Assembly: GCA_004352715.1 (NCBI GenBank)
Contig: SCFE01000039.1
Span: 300,534-364,533 of the forward strand
Direction: 5' to 3'
DNA length: 64,000 nt
Origin: Hofstenia miamia
Lineage: Eukaryota > Xenacoelomorpha > Acoela
Shown here: one piece after another, positions 11,380 through 22,369 of the stretch
How positions within the stretch are numbered: the first letter of the stretch is position 1
Layout: every line of letters starts with the position of its first letter
The notes under the pieces: model-generated
What the model saw: the letters and a program-made list of their open reading frames with translations, nothing else
Database searches by the model: none
Told to the model about the DNA's origin: nothing
Program-made: the position numbers and the translations under genes

Positions 11380-11482
11380 TCACCCTGGCTGAGATGTGCA
11401 TTTAAGAGAATATATTTAGTAACAAGGCCATGTAAAAACTATGTAATAAATAGAGCAGCTTCCTAGCCTACATATAAGATAA
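11380..11482 (-). mobile_element. Fragment of a related LTR, target of the nested LTR element
   Basis: AGAATCATCACCC…GGCCATG and AGCAGCTTCCTAGCCTACATA are shared with 43430-43490 and 43878-43905. The latter segment also resembles the middle of the adjacent LTR (GCAGCTTCTTACCTTACATT). It therefore appears to be a piece of an older copy into which the LTR at 11483 was inserted. Confidence 0.5.
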
Positions 11483-12625
11483 TGTAGCATCCACTACCAA
11501 GCTTTAACAGAGACTAAATTATTCTTTTAAATTATTGTTCCTCATTATATGTGGGTAGGGATGTACTGATGTTAACTTTGTTTTACTTCGACATAACATA
11601 CACTGTCATTAACCTTTGTTTAACTTAAAGTAACTTGATACTGTTTAGGTATACCACTGTCACAGTTCTTCTCTGTCTTTTAGCTATGGCCTCTGGCTGA
11701 CTCTGATCTCTGAATCAATCCACAGGTGCCTCCATCATTGATTGAGTAGTTCCAAGTCTCAGCTCACTGAAGTACTTATGTGTTCCATATCCTAACTCAG
11801 TGCAGTTCTCAAAGCTGTTTGTAACTGACTTAAACTCAATTTGTAATGTGTAACTATAGCACTTTGCAACCTGGAAACATCACTAGCTTCTTAATAAATA
11901 TTACTTCAGCCATTACCAAAAACTATTGGCTTTAATTAATATAATTAGATAAAGTAAATAATCACTTGCAGCTTCTTACCTTACATTTAAATAACAGTAC
12001 ATGCTCAGTCTATTTATCAGTCTATTTATAGGTCACCTAATTTGTCAATGTAATATAGATATAACCTACAGTAGGCTATCCAGCCTTTTCTCTGATATCA
12101 ATTATTTAATACATGTAAACAAGTGAATTGATTGTCAGCTAAATGGAGAAAAACTCCTATTCATACACCTAACTTATATGCAGGTTCATGGCTTGGATCA
12201 AGGACCCTCAAATCACTCCTGATGTGTGCCCAAGCCACTACTACTGCATTTACTGTTTAGCTTGACATTGATTAGTAATAAGCAAACCAAGTTAAATCTA
12301 AAAATAAGATTTCCAAAGAATTTACTTCAACAGTTTCCAAATTGATTTCAGCCATATTTATACTCTAATTCAAAAAGTACCTGTCATTTGAAATTTGAAT
12401 TTAATTCATCTGCCAAAATGGCTAAAAATACTGGAAGCAATTTCACCCTTTGTTTAGTCAAATTATTTGATGACAAGTACTAATTTGCTATTTTGTTTCT
12501 TAGTTGCATTTAGAAAAATAATGATGATAATTAAACTTAAATTGTTTCCAATTAATAAATCATAATTTGATCTTAATATTGACTAATTCTCTTCTTAGCA
12601 GCATTATTCTTTGGATTATGCTACA
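11483..12625 (-). mobile_element. Complete LTR (1143 bp) of a Ty3/gypsy-type element
   Basis: Bounded by the inverted octamer TGTAGCAT…ATGCTACA, with TG…CA ends as usual for LTRs. On the minus strand it begins TGTAGCATAATCC at 12625 and ends GGATGCTACA at 11483. A TATA box (TATAAATA, about 12354-12362) lies about 270 bp from its start. Polypurine sequence (GCGGAGGGCA) directly precedes it at 12626-12636, so this is the 3' LTR of the minus-strand element to its right. Confidence 0.85.
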
Positions 12626-14639
12626 TGCCCTCCGCAGCTTGCATTATTTTTAGTATGGCTCACTCTCCATGGACCAGTTAATCAGCTTTTTAATGATCAT
12701 TTCCACTTGGGGATCACTCCAGCTCATAGTTGCGAATTCAGGTTGTTTAGTTACCTTAAGTACTGCCTCTTTTCTGTTGTTACAGTACTATGATAGCGTA
12801 AGAATTTTGCCTCTTTAATGTTTTCTGAGATTGGTGTAATTTCTCTGAGTTCATTCATTTTGGTGGTGTAAAACTCATAAAACTTTCTGAATAGATGTAT
12901 CCCTTTTATTGCTATCATTAGCGTCATTTGACAGTCAGCTCTGCTCATGTGTGCCATTTCCTCACATATTGTTATGTTTGGATAGAAAAAAAGTGAAGAC
13001 TTTCCTGAGGCTTCTTGTACTTGCCACATCTTTGTAGAAGAAGCTTATGTTCTCCTTAACGTCTTCTTCTGTTATCATTGTTGGATTGCTTTTATTTAGT
13101 CTCATCATTGTTACTATCTCTACGCATTTTGTGACATTGTAGAATCAGTATTTTTTATCCCACAAATCCAGCCAGACTACATCATTTACTCCCGAAAATA
13201 ACATTATCACCTTCATTGTTCATTTATCTATTTTGTTGTGTAGTTCTTTTAGTTGCTTGCTTATTGGTTTTCCTTGCAGGTATAGTTGATAAGGAGTTAT
13301 CACTCCTTCAACATATACTCTCTCTTTATTATTATTGTTGAGCAATATCTCTTTTGTCTTTTTATAATCATCTCTTTCAACTATTGCCTTTGCTCCTTCT
13401 TTCATATTGACATAAGTCTTATATTTGTGTAGAAAAGTTTTCATGATCTTTACATTTTTGGGTATCCTCCATCTTGGGAGTACCATCGGGATAGAGACTG
13501 TCTGTCGTGGGGTACAGATAAGAATTTTTGTCTTAATTTGTCATTCTATCTCTTTGTAGTCATCTGACGTTGTTAGCACTGTTGCCAGTCCAATCATGGC
13601 TGGGTAATTCATCTTGCTGTCTTTCAACGTCTCCCAAAAGATCTGTGTTAAACCTCTTCTGCTCATATTTACCTGAATTTTCTCATTTATTTCTAGTTTT
13701 GATGTGATGCATTCTAGTCTACCACTAGCTGGTTATCCAGTTTTAACATTTCTTCTAATTCTGTTTTTGTGAATGCCTCTGTAAACATCAATTTCATTGA
13801 TGCAACTGTTTGTTCTTCTTTCACATATTGATAGTTTCTGGAATGAATTTCCTCCTTTTCTTTGGTTATCTTTATTTCGACTAGGAATCTTTCATCCTCT
13901 GTATTGATCCATTCCATCATATGTTCTGGTGTGGAGGCTCCCCATTTCTCTATGTTTATTTTGTCAATCTGTTGTTGTGTTTTCGGAGATAGTATTAATT
14001 GCATTGACGTCAGTAGTTCTTCCGCCTCCAGAATCTCTTTTTGTGTTTTGGTTGTCATTTCACAGACTTTGACAGGTTCTGTTATTCCTCCCCTTCACAT
14101 CATCTCTGCACTTTTTATAATTTTCACAAATGTACAGCAAGGGCTCTCTTTTTCATATCTTCTCATATCCTGTTCTAATATTTGTTGTATGTTTCTCTTC
14201 TTCATCAATTCTGCAATTTCCTTGGTGTCTACGATTTTTCTTCTTATAATTTTCTTCGTCATTAGCCAAGGTTCTGTTTCGACCTGTCTTAGCTGCATTT
14301 CAGATGTAACACCCCACATGTACTTTCTCATGGGTTAATCACATACCGTTATTTCTTCTGGCGCAATCCCCATTATGTTTGCCATGTCTACTGTTGACAT
14401 TCTTCCCATTGGGCTTCTATTGACTATTATCCTACTGATGAATTTTTCAATTTCTTGCATGGGCTTTTTGATTTTGTCGGAGGATGTCAGACTTTCCACG
14501 TGTCCTTTTAGTAGCCAATTCTTTGTCTGAGTGTTTAATGGTGACAATGCTATTTTGTACTTTTTTGCCTTTGTCAATTTGTGTCGCCCCATTCTTGAAA
14601 TGGTAGCTTTAATCCTTGTTCTTGTGTTGTAAATATTGC
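12626..14639 (-). pseudogene. Unrecognised 3' ORF of the LTR element, copy A (C-terminal part)
   Basis: About 2 kb of largely coding minus-strand sequence ending just before the 3' LTR. In reading order the pieces begin NIYNTRTRIKATISRMGR (14639-14335), MRKYMWGVTSEMQLRQVE (14331-14095), MTTKTQKEILEAEELLTS (14058-13714), MVLPRWRIPKNVKIMKTF (13486-13220) and ENISFFYKDVASTRSLRK (13050 down). It is charged and Lys/Glu-rich, with no transmembrane segment, so it does not look like an envelope. No domain is recognised. Stops and shifts separate the pieces. Nearly identical to 14799-16760 and clearly homologous to 19791-21184. Confidence 0.7.
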
Positions 14640-14640
14640 N
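14640..14640. other. Single unresolved base at a copy junction
   Basis: An N lies exactly where copy A stops and a partial LTR begins; it may mark an assembly join. Confidence 0.9.
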
Positions 14641-14798
14641 CCCCCTTTGTTTAGTCAAATTATTCAACTAATTTGTTTCTTAGTTGCATTTACAAAAATA
14701 ATGATGATAAATAAACTTAAATCATAATTTGATCTTAATACTGACTAATCATCTGATCTTCTCTTCTTTAGCAGCATTATTGTTTGGATTATGCTACA
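14641..14798 (-). mobile_element. Truncated LTR start (copy B)
   Basis: Homologous to 12468-12625. It ends in ATGCTACA at 14791-14798, the same terminus as the complete LTR, and is preceded on the element strand by the polypurine tract GAGGAGGGTG (14799-14809). Everything downstream of about 160 bp of LTR is replaced by copy A. Confidence 0.8.
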
Positions 14799-17700
14799 CA
14801 CCCTCCTCAGCTTTAATTATTTTTAGTATGGCTCACTCTCCATGGACCAGTTCATCAGCTTTTTTAATTATTATTTCCACTTGGGGATTGCTCCAGCTTG
14901 TAGTTGCAAATTCAGGTTGTTTTGTCACCTTGAGTACTGCCTCTCTTTCTGTTGTTACATTACTATGATAGCATAAGAATTTTGCCTCTTTAATGTTTTC
15001 TGAGATTGGTGTAATTTCTCTGAGTTCATTCATTTTGGTGGTGTAAAACTCATAAAACTTTCTGAATAGATGTATCCCTTTTATTGCTATCATTAGCGTC
15101 ATTTGACAGTCAGCTCTGCTCATGTGTGCCATTTCCTCACATATTGTTATGTTTGGATAGAAAAAAAGTGAAGACTTTCCTGAGGCTTCTTGTATTTGCC
15201 ACATCTTTGTAGAAGAAGCTTATGTTTAAATTGACTTCTTCTTCTGTTCAAATTGACTTCTTCTTCTGTTATCATTGTTGGATTGTTTTTATTTAGTCTC
15301 ATCATTGTTACTATCTCTACGCATTTTGTGACATTGTAGAATCAGTATTTTTTATCCCACAAATCCAGCCAGACTACATCATTTACTCCCGAAAATAACA
15401 TTATCACCTTCATTGTTCATTTATCTATTTTGTCATGTAGTTCTTTTAGTTGCTTGTTGAGCAATATCTCTTTTGTCTTTTTATAATCATCTCTTTCAAC
15501 TATTGCCTTTGCTCCTTCTTTCATATTGACATAAGTCTTATATTTGTGTAGAAAAGTTTTCATGATCTTTACATTTTTGGGTATCCTCCATCTTGGGAGT
15601 ACCATCGGGATAGAGACTGTCTGTCGTGGGGTACAGATAAGAATTTTTGTTTTAATTTGTCATTCTATCTCTTTGTAGTCATCTGACGTTGTTGGTGCTG
15701 TTGCCAGTCCAATCATGGCTGGGTAATTCATCTTGCTGTCTTTCAACGTCTCCCAAAAGATCTGTGTTAAACCTCTTCTGCTCATATTTACCTGAATTTT
15801 CTCATTTATTTCTAGTTTTGATGTGATGCATTCTAGTCTACCACTAGCTGGTTATCCAGTTTTAACATTTCTTCTAATTCTGCTTTTGTGAATGCCTCTG
15901 TAAACATCAATTTCATTGATGCAACTGTTTGTTCTTCTTTCACATATTGATAGTTTCTGGAATGAATTTCCTCCTTTTCTTTGGTTATCTTTATTTCGAC
16001 TAGGAATCTTTCATCCTCTGTATTGATCCATTCCATCATATGTTCTGGTGTGGAGGCTCCCCATTTCTCTATGTTTATTTTGTCAATCTGTTGTTGTGTT
16101 TTCGGAGATAGTATTAATTGCATTGACGTCAGTAGTTCTTCCGCCTCCAGAATCTCTTTTTGTGTTTTGGTTGTCATTTCACAGACTTTGACAGGTTCTG
16201 TTATTCCTCCCCTTCACATCATCTCTGCACTTTTTATAATTTTCACAAATGTACAGCAAGGGCTCTCTTTTTCATATCTTCTCATATCCTGTTCTAATAT
16301 TTGTTGTATGTTTCTCTTCTTCATCAATTCTGCAATTTCCTTGGTGTCTACGATTTTTCTTCTTATAATTTTCTTCGTCATTAGCCAAGGTTCTGTTTCG
16401 ACCTGTCTTAGCTGCATTTCAGATGTAACACCCCACATGTACTTTCTCATGGGTTAATCACATACCGTTATTTCTTCTGGCGCAATCCCCATTATGTTTG
16501 CCATGTCTACTGTTGACATTCTTCCCATTGGGCTTCTATTGACTATTATCCTACTGATGAATTTTTCAATTTCTTGCATGGGCTTTTTGATTTTGTCGGA
16601 GGATGTCAGACTTTCCACGTGTCCTTTTAGTAGCCAATTCTTTGTCTGAGTGTTTAATGGTGACAATGCTATTTTGTACTTTTTTGCCTTTGTCAATTTG
16701 TGTCGCCCCATTCTTGAAATGGTAGCTTTAATCCTTGTTCTTGTGTTGTAAATATTGCCAATAGCCATGCTGATGTCCTGAATCTGACTTCTGGGCCGTT
16801 CTTTTCTTCAAATAAGATATTTTTGAAGTCTTTTGTTAAGTTCAACTCATACACTCTATTTATTTCTGTAAGTGCTACTTCAACCATTTTATGGTATTTT
16901 TTCGATGAGGCTTCAATGTGCATTTCAGGCCATTCTTCTTTCATTTTCATCTCATTCCATATTTCCTGTATTCTCTTTACGTGCTCTTGTCTTTGTTTGA
17001 GGTGCACTTAATGAACAGTGTATTTGCTTTCTCCATGCCCTCTGCATCTGTTGTCATCTCTATTGTTTTTACTTGTTTGTATAATTCTATGGCTATGCAA
17101 GGATCTACCATCAGTCTGCAGTAGGCTACTCAATAATCAATTTGCAAATCTAGGCATATCAGTTCTGCTGTTTTTGTCTCTTTCACTATTTTTTCCCATA
17201 GGAACACGTTTTCTATTTGCATTTGTAGCTCACCCAGGAGTGATGGTAGTTCTTCAAGTGTAGTTCTTCCGATGATCACCATTCTTATCCCTTGGACTCT
17301 CGCCATCCTCAACATTTGATCTAACTGTTTTTCCAAGTTTGTATTATATTCTTTCTCTTTCAAGATGTGAATGATCGTTAGGTTATCCTTATTGATATTG
17401 ATTTCCGGCATCTTTGCAATTTGTTCAATGTATGCCATTATCCCTTGGGCTGTTTCCAATGTAAAATTCTTGTTGAATGTGACATGGACCGTGCTGCACA
17501 TGTATGGTCTTTCTACCATTTTATCTAGCTCTCTCTGATAACTTATTATCATATTGACCATTGGTCTTTTCTCTACGTCTAGCATGATGGGTAAGTTGCT
17601 GCCCTCTGTTTTTGCTACTCTTCTTATATGGCTTTTCGTCTCTGGTAATAGTTTTGGATATGCATTGTTTCTCATTTTTAGTGTTCCCATAAAATAGGGG

Positions 17701-18590
17701 TGCAGTGTTTCCCCATCTATTTTCAACATTCTCTTTTCTCTTTCTTTTGAGCATACTGTTCTTTCTGATGTGGTTTCAGAGGGGGCGTGTAGCTGTGTAA
17801 TCCTTAATAGTCTGCTGGTGCTCAGCTCACCTTCCAGTGAGTCCATGCAGATGGTCTCTACTGATTTGCCCTTGAATAGGCTCAAAGTTGACGCTTTCAG
17901 CAATTGACCAGTTGTGGGTTCTGCAGATACATCAGCCTCAAATCACTTTCATATTCCTACAGTTCTTCCCCCACTTGCACCTTCTCCAGGAACTCCAATT
18001 GTCGAACTGCCCTCAAATCGGCAAGGTGGACTGAAGGGAAAGTTGAGCTGCTTTTCGCCAGTTCTCTGCATATCCTCAAATCAGTGGTGCAGATTTCTGG
18101 GAGTTTCACTGGTTTTCTGCTTGCTCTCAAATTGGCAGTGCATATCTCCAGTGGGAGAGACATTATGTCTTTTTGTCTCCCTGCCCTCAAATCAGTGTTG
18201 GGGACTAGTCAGACACCTTCTCAATCTGCGCCTTTGATTAGTCATCACTTCATTCTCGTCCCTTCTGTCTTCCTTCAAACGTCTGGTTCGAGACCTTCTT
18301 CATAATCTCCTCCATGGGTTTGATGTAGTCATCTCCTCAGTTCTCTAATTTCAGCGCACTCTCTTCCTCAGTGGTTGTTGCATCTCATTCAATTTGTCTA
18401 AATTCAGAAAGTAAATTTTAATCCCATACTTTTGGGTCATATATATATATTTATCTCTTACTGCACTCCTTTGCAGCTCTTTTTTGTAAATTTTTGTTGC
18501 CTACGTTTGCTTTAAATTCCTCATCAAAACCTTCTTCCAGCAAACTATCTAATTCGCTCATGTCATATATAATCTCATTCCATTAATATG
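14799..18590 (-). pseudogene. Unrecognised 3' ORF of the LTR element, copy B (near full length)
   Basis: The longest version of the novel coding block, between integrase and LTR. It starts with an acidic MSELDSLLEEGF segment about 18575, 120-150 bp after the integrase frame. It passes through a repeat-rich stretch (17.93-18.2 kb), then a 257-codon open frame (17903-17130, from MLKASTLSLFKGK to LICLDLQIDY), then MHLKQRQEHVKRIQEIWN (17007), then the same pieces as copy A. Summed, it would encode well over 1000 residues, charged and apparently soluble, with no RT, protease, RNase H, chromodomain or transmembrane signal that I can see. Stops (TGA, TAA) divide it. Its position fits an extra 3' ORF, where errantivirus envelopes sit. 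Confidence 0.65.
17930..18200 (-). repeat. Degenerate short tandem repeat inside the unrecognised ORF
   Basis: The plus-strand motif CCTCAAATC(A/G)G recurs at about 17937, 18011, 18074, 18126 and 18184, spaced 52-74 bases. On the coding strand this gives repeated ICT.DLR/LADLR-like motifs every about 20 residues. Repeat units are diverged. Confidence 0.6.
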
Positions 18591-18689
18591 ATTTATTTTG
18601 AACTCGGCATTTTCATCTAATATTGATTCTTCAATATCTGCTGTTGCTCATTTTAGGTTCTGGAAATGCAATAATCTACCATTATTTAA

Positions 18690-19700
18690 CATGTACTCAT
18701 TATTTGATAGTACTTGTGTTACCTTGTATGGACCTGACCAAATTGTTTTTAGTTTTTAGACCTGATTTGTGTCTATTAATTTCATTGGTGTGAATGCGTA
18801 GACTGTGTTGCCTACCTTATGAGCGTGACCATAAATTTTTTTATTGTAATTTTGCTGTTGTCTCACAGCGAATTTCTTTGTGTTGTGGCACATTGTCTCA
18901 TGTATTGCTATGATTTGGTTTCTTAGTTGGTTCATGTATTGGTTGTCCATCTTCTCGCTATAGGCGAAATATTGCATTGATTGATAGTAGCATTGCTGCC
19001 TCCCTTCCAAACATGGCCTTGAATGGCGTTATCCCTGTTGTCGAGTGTACAGATGTATTATAAAAGTATTCAATCATTTCAATTACTTCTTGCCATTTGT
19101 GGCCTCCAATTCTTGATGTTGTGACTCTTATCAGCTTAATCAGCATCCTATTCAATCTCTCTACTGCGCCATTTGCTTGCAGATGGTATGCCGTCATCCT
19201 CACATTCATTACCTCTAGTAGGCATGTCATTTCTTGAAATAGATTACTTTCGAATTGTGGCCCCTTATCCATAATTATTGTCTCCATCAGTCCAAACTTT
19301 AGGATCCACTCTTTCATTACTATCTCTGCAGTTATTTCAGCCATTGTGTTCTTCATCAGGATTAATCTTGTGTACTTGGTGAAATTGTCCACCATTACTA
19401 GTAGATGCTGATATCCCTCCTCATCCTTTGACAGCATTTCAAAATCTATGTGTACAATCTTGTTGGTGTTGGCTTGTGTTGCTATGATTTTTTCCAGCGG
19501 CACTCTCTGCATTGTTGTGAAGGAGACATTCTGTGCATTTGTTGATTATCTCTTCTGTTACCTTCCTTACTGCCATTGTGATGAACCTTGTGTTGAACAT
19601 GCTCTCCATTTGTGTGATGCCTAAATGGTCTTTCTCGTGGACTTTCCTTACTAATTCTCATTTATAATATTCTGGTATTGCGATCCTGTTGTTCTGCCCT
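18690..19700 (-). pseudogene. Ty3/gypsy-type integrase
   Basis: Minus-strand retroviral-type integrase that would join element cDNA to host DNA. N-terminal zinc-binding HHCC domain at about 19690-19520 (HEKDHLG, then KCTECLLHN). Catalytic core in a 184-codon frame (19512-18958): Asp in HIDFEML, Asp in IIMDKGPQFES, Glu in NGAVERLNRM. There are 35 residues between the second Asp and the Glu, a proper DD35E. FGREAAM follows. The C-terminal domain continues in another frame (19010-18756, FTPMKLIDTNQV) and further to WSGPYKVTQVLS about 18720. At least two frameshifts and a TGA in the zinc domain make it inactive. No RT or protease lies upstream because the sequence breaks at 19790. Confidence 0.9.
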
Positions 19701-19790
19701 TCCAAGTATAGGAGTCCGTTCTTGTTTCTCTTCCATCTATACTTCTCATAATAACTTGCCATTAACTTCAATAGCTTCAAGCTTGGCATT

Positions 19791-21184
19791 ATGGAACCAG
19801 TCAAAGGATGCGAAATGATAACAAAGACACAGAAAGAAATTCTCAAAGAAGAGGAACTTGTAACATCAACACAACTGATCTTATCCCCGAAAACGCACAC
19901 ATTAGAATGGATTGATACTGATGATGAGAGATTTTTGGTCGAAATAAAGATAAAAAAGAATCAGAGGAATTCACTCCAGGAACTATCAGTATGTAAAATA
20001 AGAACAAACAGTTGCATTGATGAAACTCATGTTCATGGAGGCATTTACCAAAACAGAATTAGAAGAACTGCTCAAACCCTACAATAAATTAGCCGTGGAC
20101 GTGGAATGAATCACATCAAAAATAGAAATAAAAACATTCAGTTAAAAATGAGTAGAAGACAACAAATGCAGATATTTTGGGATACACTAAAAGACAAAAA
20201 TGAATTATCCAGCCATGATTGGACTGGCAACGGCTCCAACAACATTGGCAGATTATACAGAGATAGAAAAACAGATTAGGAAGAAAATCCTTATCTGCAC
20301 TCCGCCAGAAACAGTGTCTATCCCAATGGTACTTCTGAGATGGAGAATACTGAAAATGTCAAAGTTGCAAAAACATTTTTACATGAAAACAACACTTACA
20401 TCAACACCAAGGAAAAAGCTAAAGCAATAGTTGATAGGGAGGATTATAAGAGAACAAAGGAGATCATACTCAACAATGACAACAGGGAACGCATATATGT
20501 TGAGGGAGCAATAACTCCCTACCAACTATACACGCAAGGAAAACCAATACACAAGCAACTAATAGAACTACACAACAAAATAGATAAATGAACAATGAAG
20601 GTGATAATGTTATTTTCCAGAGTAATTAACGTGGTCTGGCTGGATCTTTGGGATAAGAAATACTGATTCTATAATGTCACAAAACAAGTCAAAATAGTGA
20701 CCATGATGAGATTCAACAAGAATGATCCGAATGTGATTACAGAAGAAGAAGTCAGGGACAACATAAGCTTCTTTTATAAGGATGTGGCAAACACCAGAAG
20801 CCTCAGGAGAGTATTCACCTTTTTGTACCCTAATACCACAATACGCAAAGACATGGCGCATACAAACAGAGTGGATGCACAGATGCCTCTGATGATAGCA
20901 ATAAAAGGCATCCATCTCTATTGAAAATTTTACGAGATTTTTCCAGCTAAGATGAATGAGTTGCAAAAATAACACCCATCTCAGAAAACATTGAGGAAGC
21001 AAAGTTCCTATGCTATCACAGTACTGTGACAACAGAAAGAGAGCAGTCTTAAAAATGACAAAACAACCCAAATTTGCAACAACAAATTGGAGCAATCCCC
21101 AAGCCAAAACGATTATAAGAAAAGCTGATGAACTAGTCCATGGAGAACGAACTGTGCTAAAAATAATGCAATCTGACGAGGGTG
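19791..21184 (+). pseudogene. Unrecognised 3' ORF of the LTR element, copy C (inverted, diverged)
   Basis: Plus-strand homologue of about 14080-12630. Recognisable pieces are MITKTQKEILKEEELVTS (19809), EAFTKTELEELL (about 20040), MNYPAMIGLATAPTTLAD (20200), ERIYVEGAITPYQLYTQG (20488), NISFFYKDVANTRSLRR (about 20760) and MTKQPKFATTNWSNPQ (about 21056). It is clearly diverged from copies A/B in DNA, yet the protein is similar, suggesting both lineages were once under coding constraint. It carries its own deletion (about 19890) and stops. It ends at a polypurine tract (GACGAGGGTG) followed by an LTR. Confidence 0.7.
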
Positions 21185-21700
21185 TGTAGCATAATCCAAA
21201 GCATAATGCTGCTAAGAAGAGAAGATCAGATGATTAGTCAGTTTACAGAATTAACATCGAATTATTATTTATTGATTATGAATTAAAAACAATTTAAATT
21301 TAATTATCATCATTATGTTTTAAAATGCAACCAAGAAACAATATTGCCAATTAGTACTTGTCGACAAACAATTTTGTAAAACGCATTGGGTGATAATGCT
21401 ACCCTTATTTTTAGCCGTTCAATTCAAATTTTGAATGAGAGGTACTTTTTGAAATTGAAACTATAAATAGAGCAAGAATCAATTTGGAAAACTGTTGAAG
21501 TAAATTCTTCTGAAATCTTATTTTTAGATTTAACTTGGTTTGCTTATTACTAATCAATGTCACACATCGGGAGCAATTTGAGGGTCCTTGATCCAAGCCA
21601 TGAACCTGCATTTGCATTAGGGTCACGAATAGGAGTTTTTCACCGTTTAGATGACTATCAATTCATTCATTTACATGTATTAAATAATAGACTTCGGAGA
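21185..21700 (+). mobile_element. Truncated 3' LTR of inverted copy C
   Basis: Starts TGTAGCATAATCC at 21185, the LTR terminus. TGCAACCAAGAAACAA (about 21330), TATAAATAG (21462-21470) and GGTCCTTGATCCAAGCCATG (about 21580) match the complete LTR. Similarity fades after TACATGTATTAAATAAT near 21690, so the LTR is 3'-truncated. Confidence 0.8.
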
Positions 21701-22140
21701 TATGGCTAGTTAATCAATCGTAGGTTAGGGTTAGGGTAAGTTCAACTTACAGTAAAAAAAATTTAAAACAATTATTTCATCATGAAATTAGATATAATAA
21801 ATTATAAAAATCAAAATTCCACCTGTTTTAGTAATTCATTGCAGATTTATGGAGAAGCATAAATACCTAAAATTAAATATTAACAGACTAGAGAAAACTT
21901 ACCAAATATTTTTCTTGGAGAGAAATACCTTTATTGTAGCTTGCTCAGTCTAATCCTAAAAGCAAGAACTTTAGGTTAATATGAATGTGCAAATCATTGA
22001 CTCTAGATGTTTGAATTTTTAGATTTTGGTTAAGCATGGCAAAGAAGAATATTTTTCTTTATAGAATCTCTAACTAAATTATTAATTAAGCCCTTAAATA
22101 TTTGCAATGCACACTATATTTGCCTGTTTATTATACAGTT
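21701..22140. other. No gene seen
   Basis: AT-rich. Contains TAGGTTAGGGTTAGGG near 21721, a chance-sized run of telomere-like units. Ends in a polypyrimidine/AG (AAATTTCAG) just before the ORF at 22157. Confidence 0.5.
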
Positions 22141-22156
22141 TTATTAAATTTCAGTC

Positions 22157-22369
22157 ATGCCTGCAGCTAATCTATCGCTTGCTGATTTACAGAATCTGTC
22201 AGATGCCCAAATTGCTTTGGTGATTGGTGCTTTAAAAAACGATACAGTCATCTCTCTCCTTCGCCAAGCTTTCATCTCTCTGTCACGTTCAGACCAGTCT
22301 TCCAATGTCAGCCCTTCCAAATTGGTCTTGTCATCTCTGTCAGACTCCCTTGTTAAGCTCACACTATGA
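22157..22369 (+). CDS. Unrecognised 70-aa ORF
   Basis: Starts MPAANLSLADLQNLSDAQ and ends SLSDSLVKLTL. It is Leu/Ser/Ala-rich, predicted helical, and richer in G+C than its surroundings. A splice-acceptor-like ATTTCAG lies just ahead of its ATG. No family is recognised. It could be a small exon or the N-terminal part of an element protein; nothing coding follows in frame. Confidence 0.3.
   Translation: MPAANLSLADLQNLSDAQIALVIGALKNDTVISLLRQAFISLSRSDQSSNVSPSKLVLSSLSDSLVKLTL

Noticed and set aside
10988-11466. Plus frames 10988-11182 and 11224-11466
   Set aside because: Antisense to the LINE endonuclease region and running into LTR relic; no domain.
13862-14338. 158-codon plus-strand frame (repeated at 15981-16457)
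   Set aside because: It is antisense to the LTR element coding block. Its hydrophobic, Ser/Ile-rich composition is what antisense of a Lys/Glu-rich gene gives.
17907-18305. Plus-strand frames 17904-18305 and 17914-18237
   Set aside because: Antisense of the repeat-bearing part of the LTR element ORF; no independent support.
14799-18590. The 3' ORF as a retroviral envelope
   Set aside because: No signal peptide, transmembrane segment or furin-like site was seen; it is charged throughout.
12626-21184. Use of TGA as a sense codon by the element
   Set aside because: TGG is common in the same ORF, several TGAs are copy-specific, TAA and TAG interrupt too, and host genes use no in-frame TGA. Only the two shared sites deserve follow-up.
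21721-21745. TTAGGG units suggesting an interstitial telomere
   Set aside because: Only about two units, too few to be more than chance.
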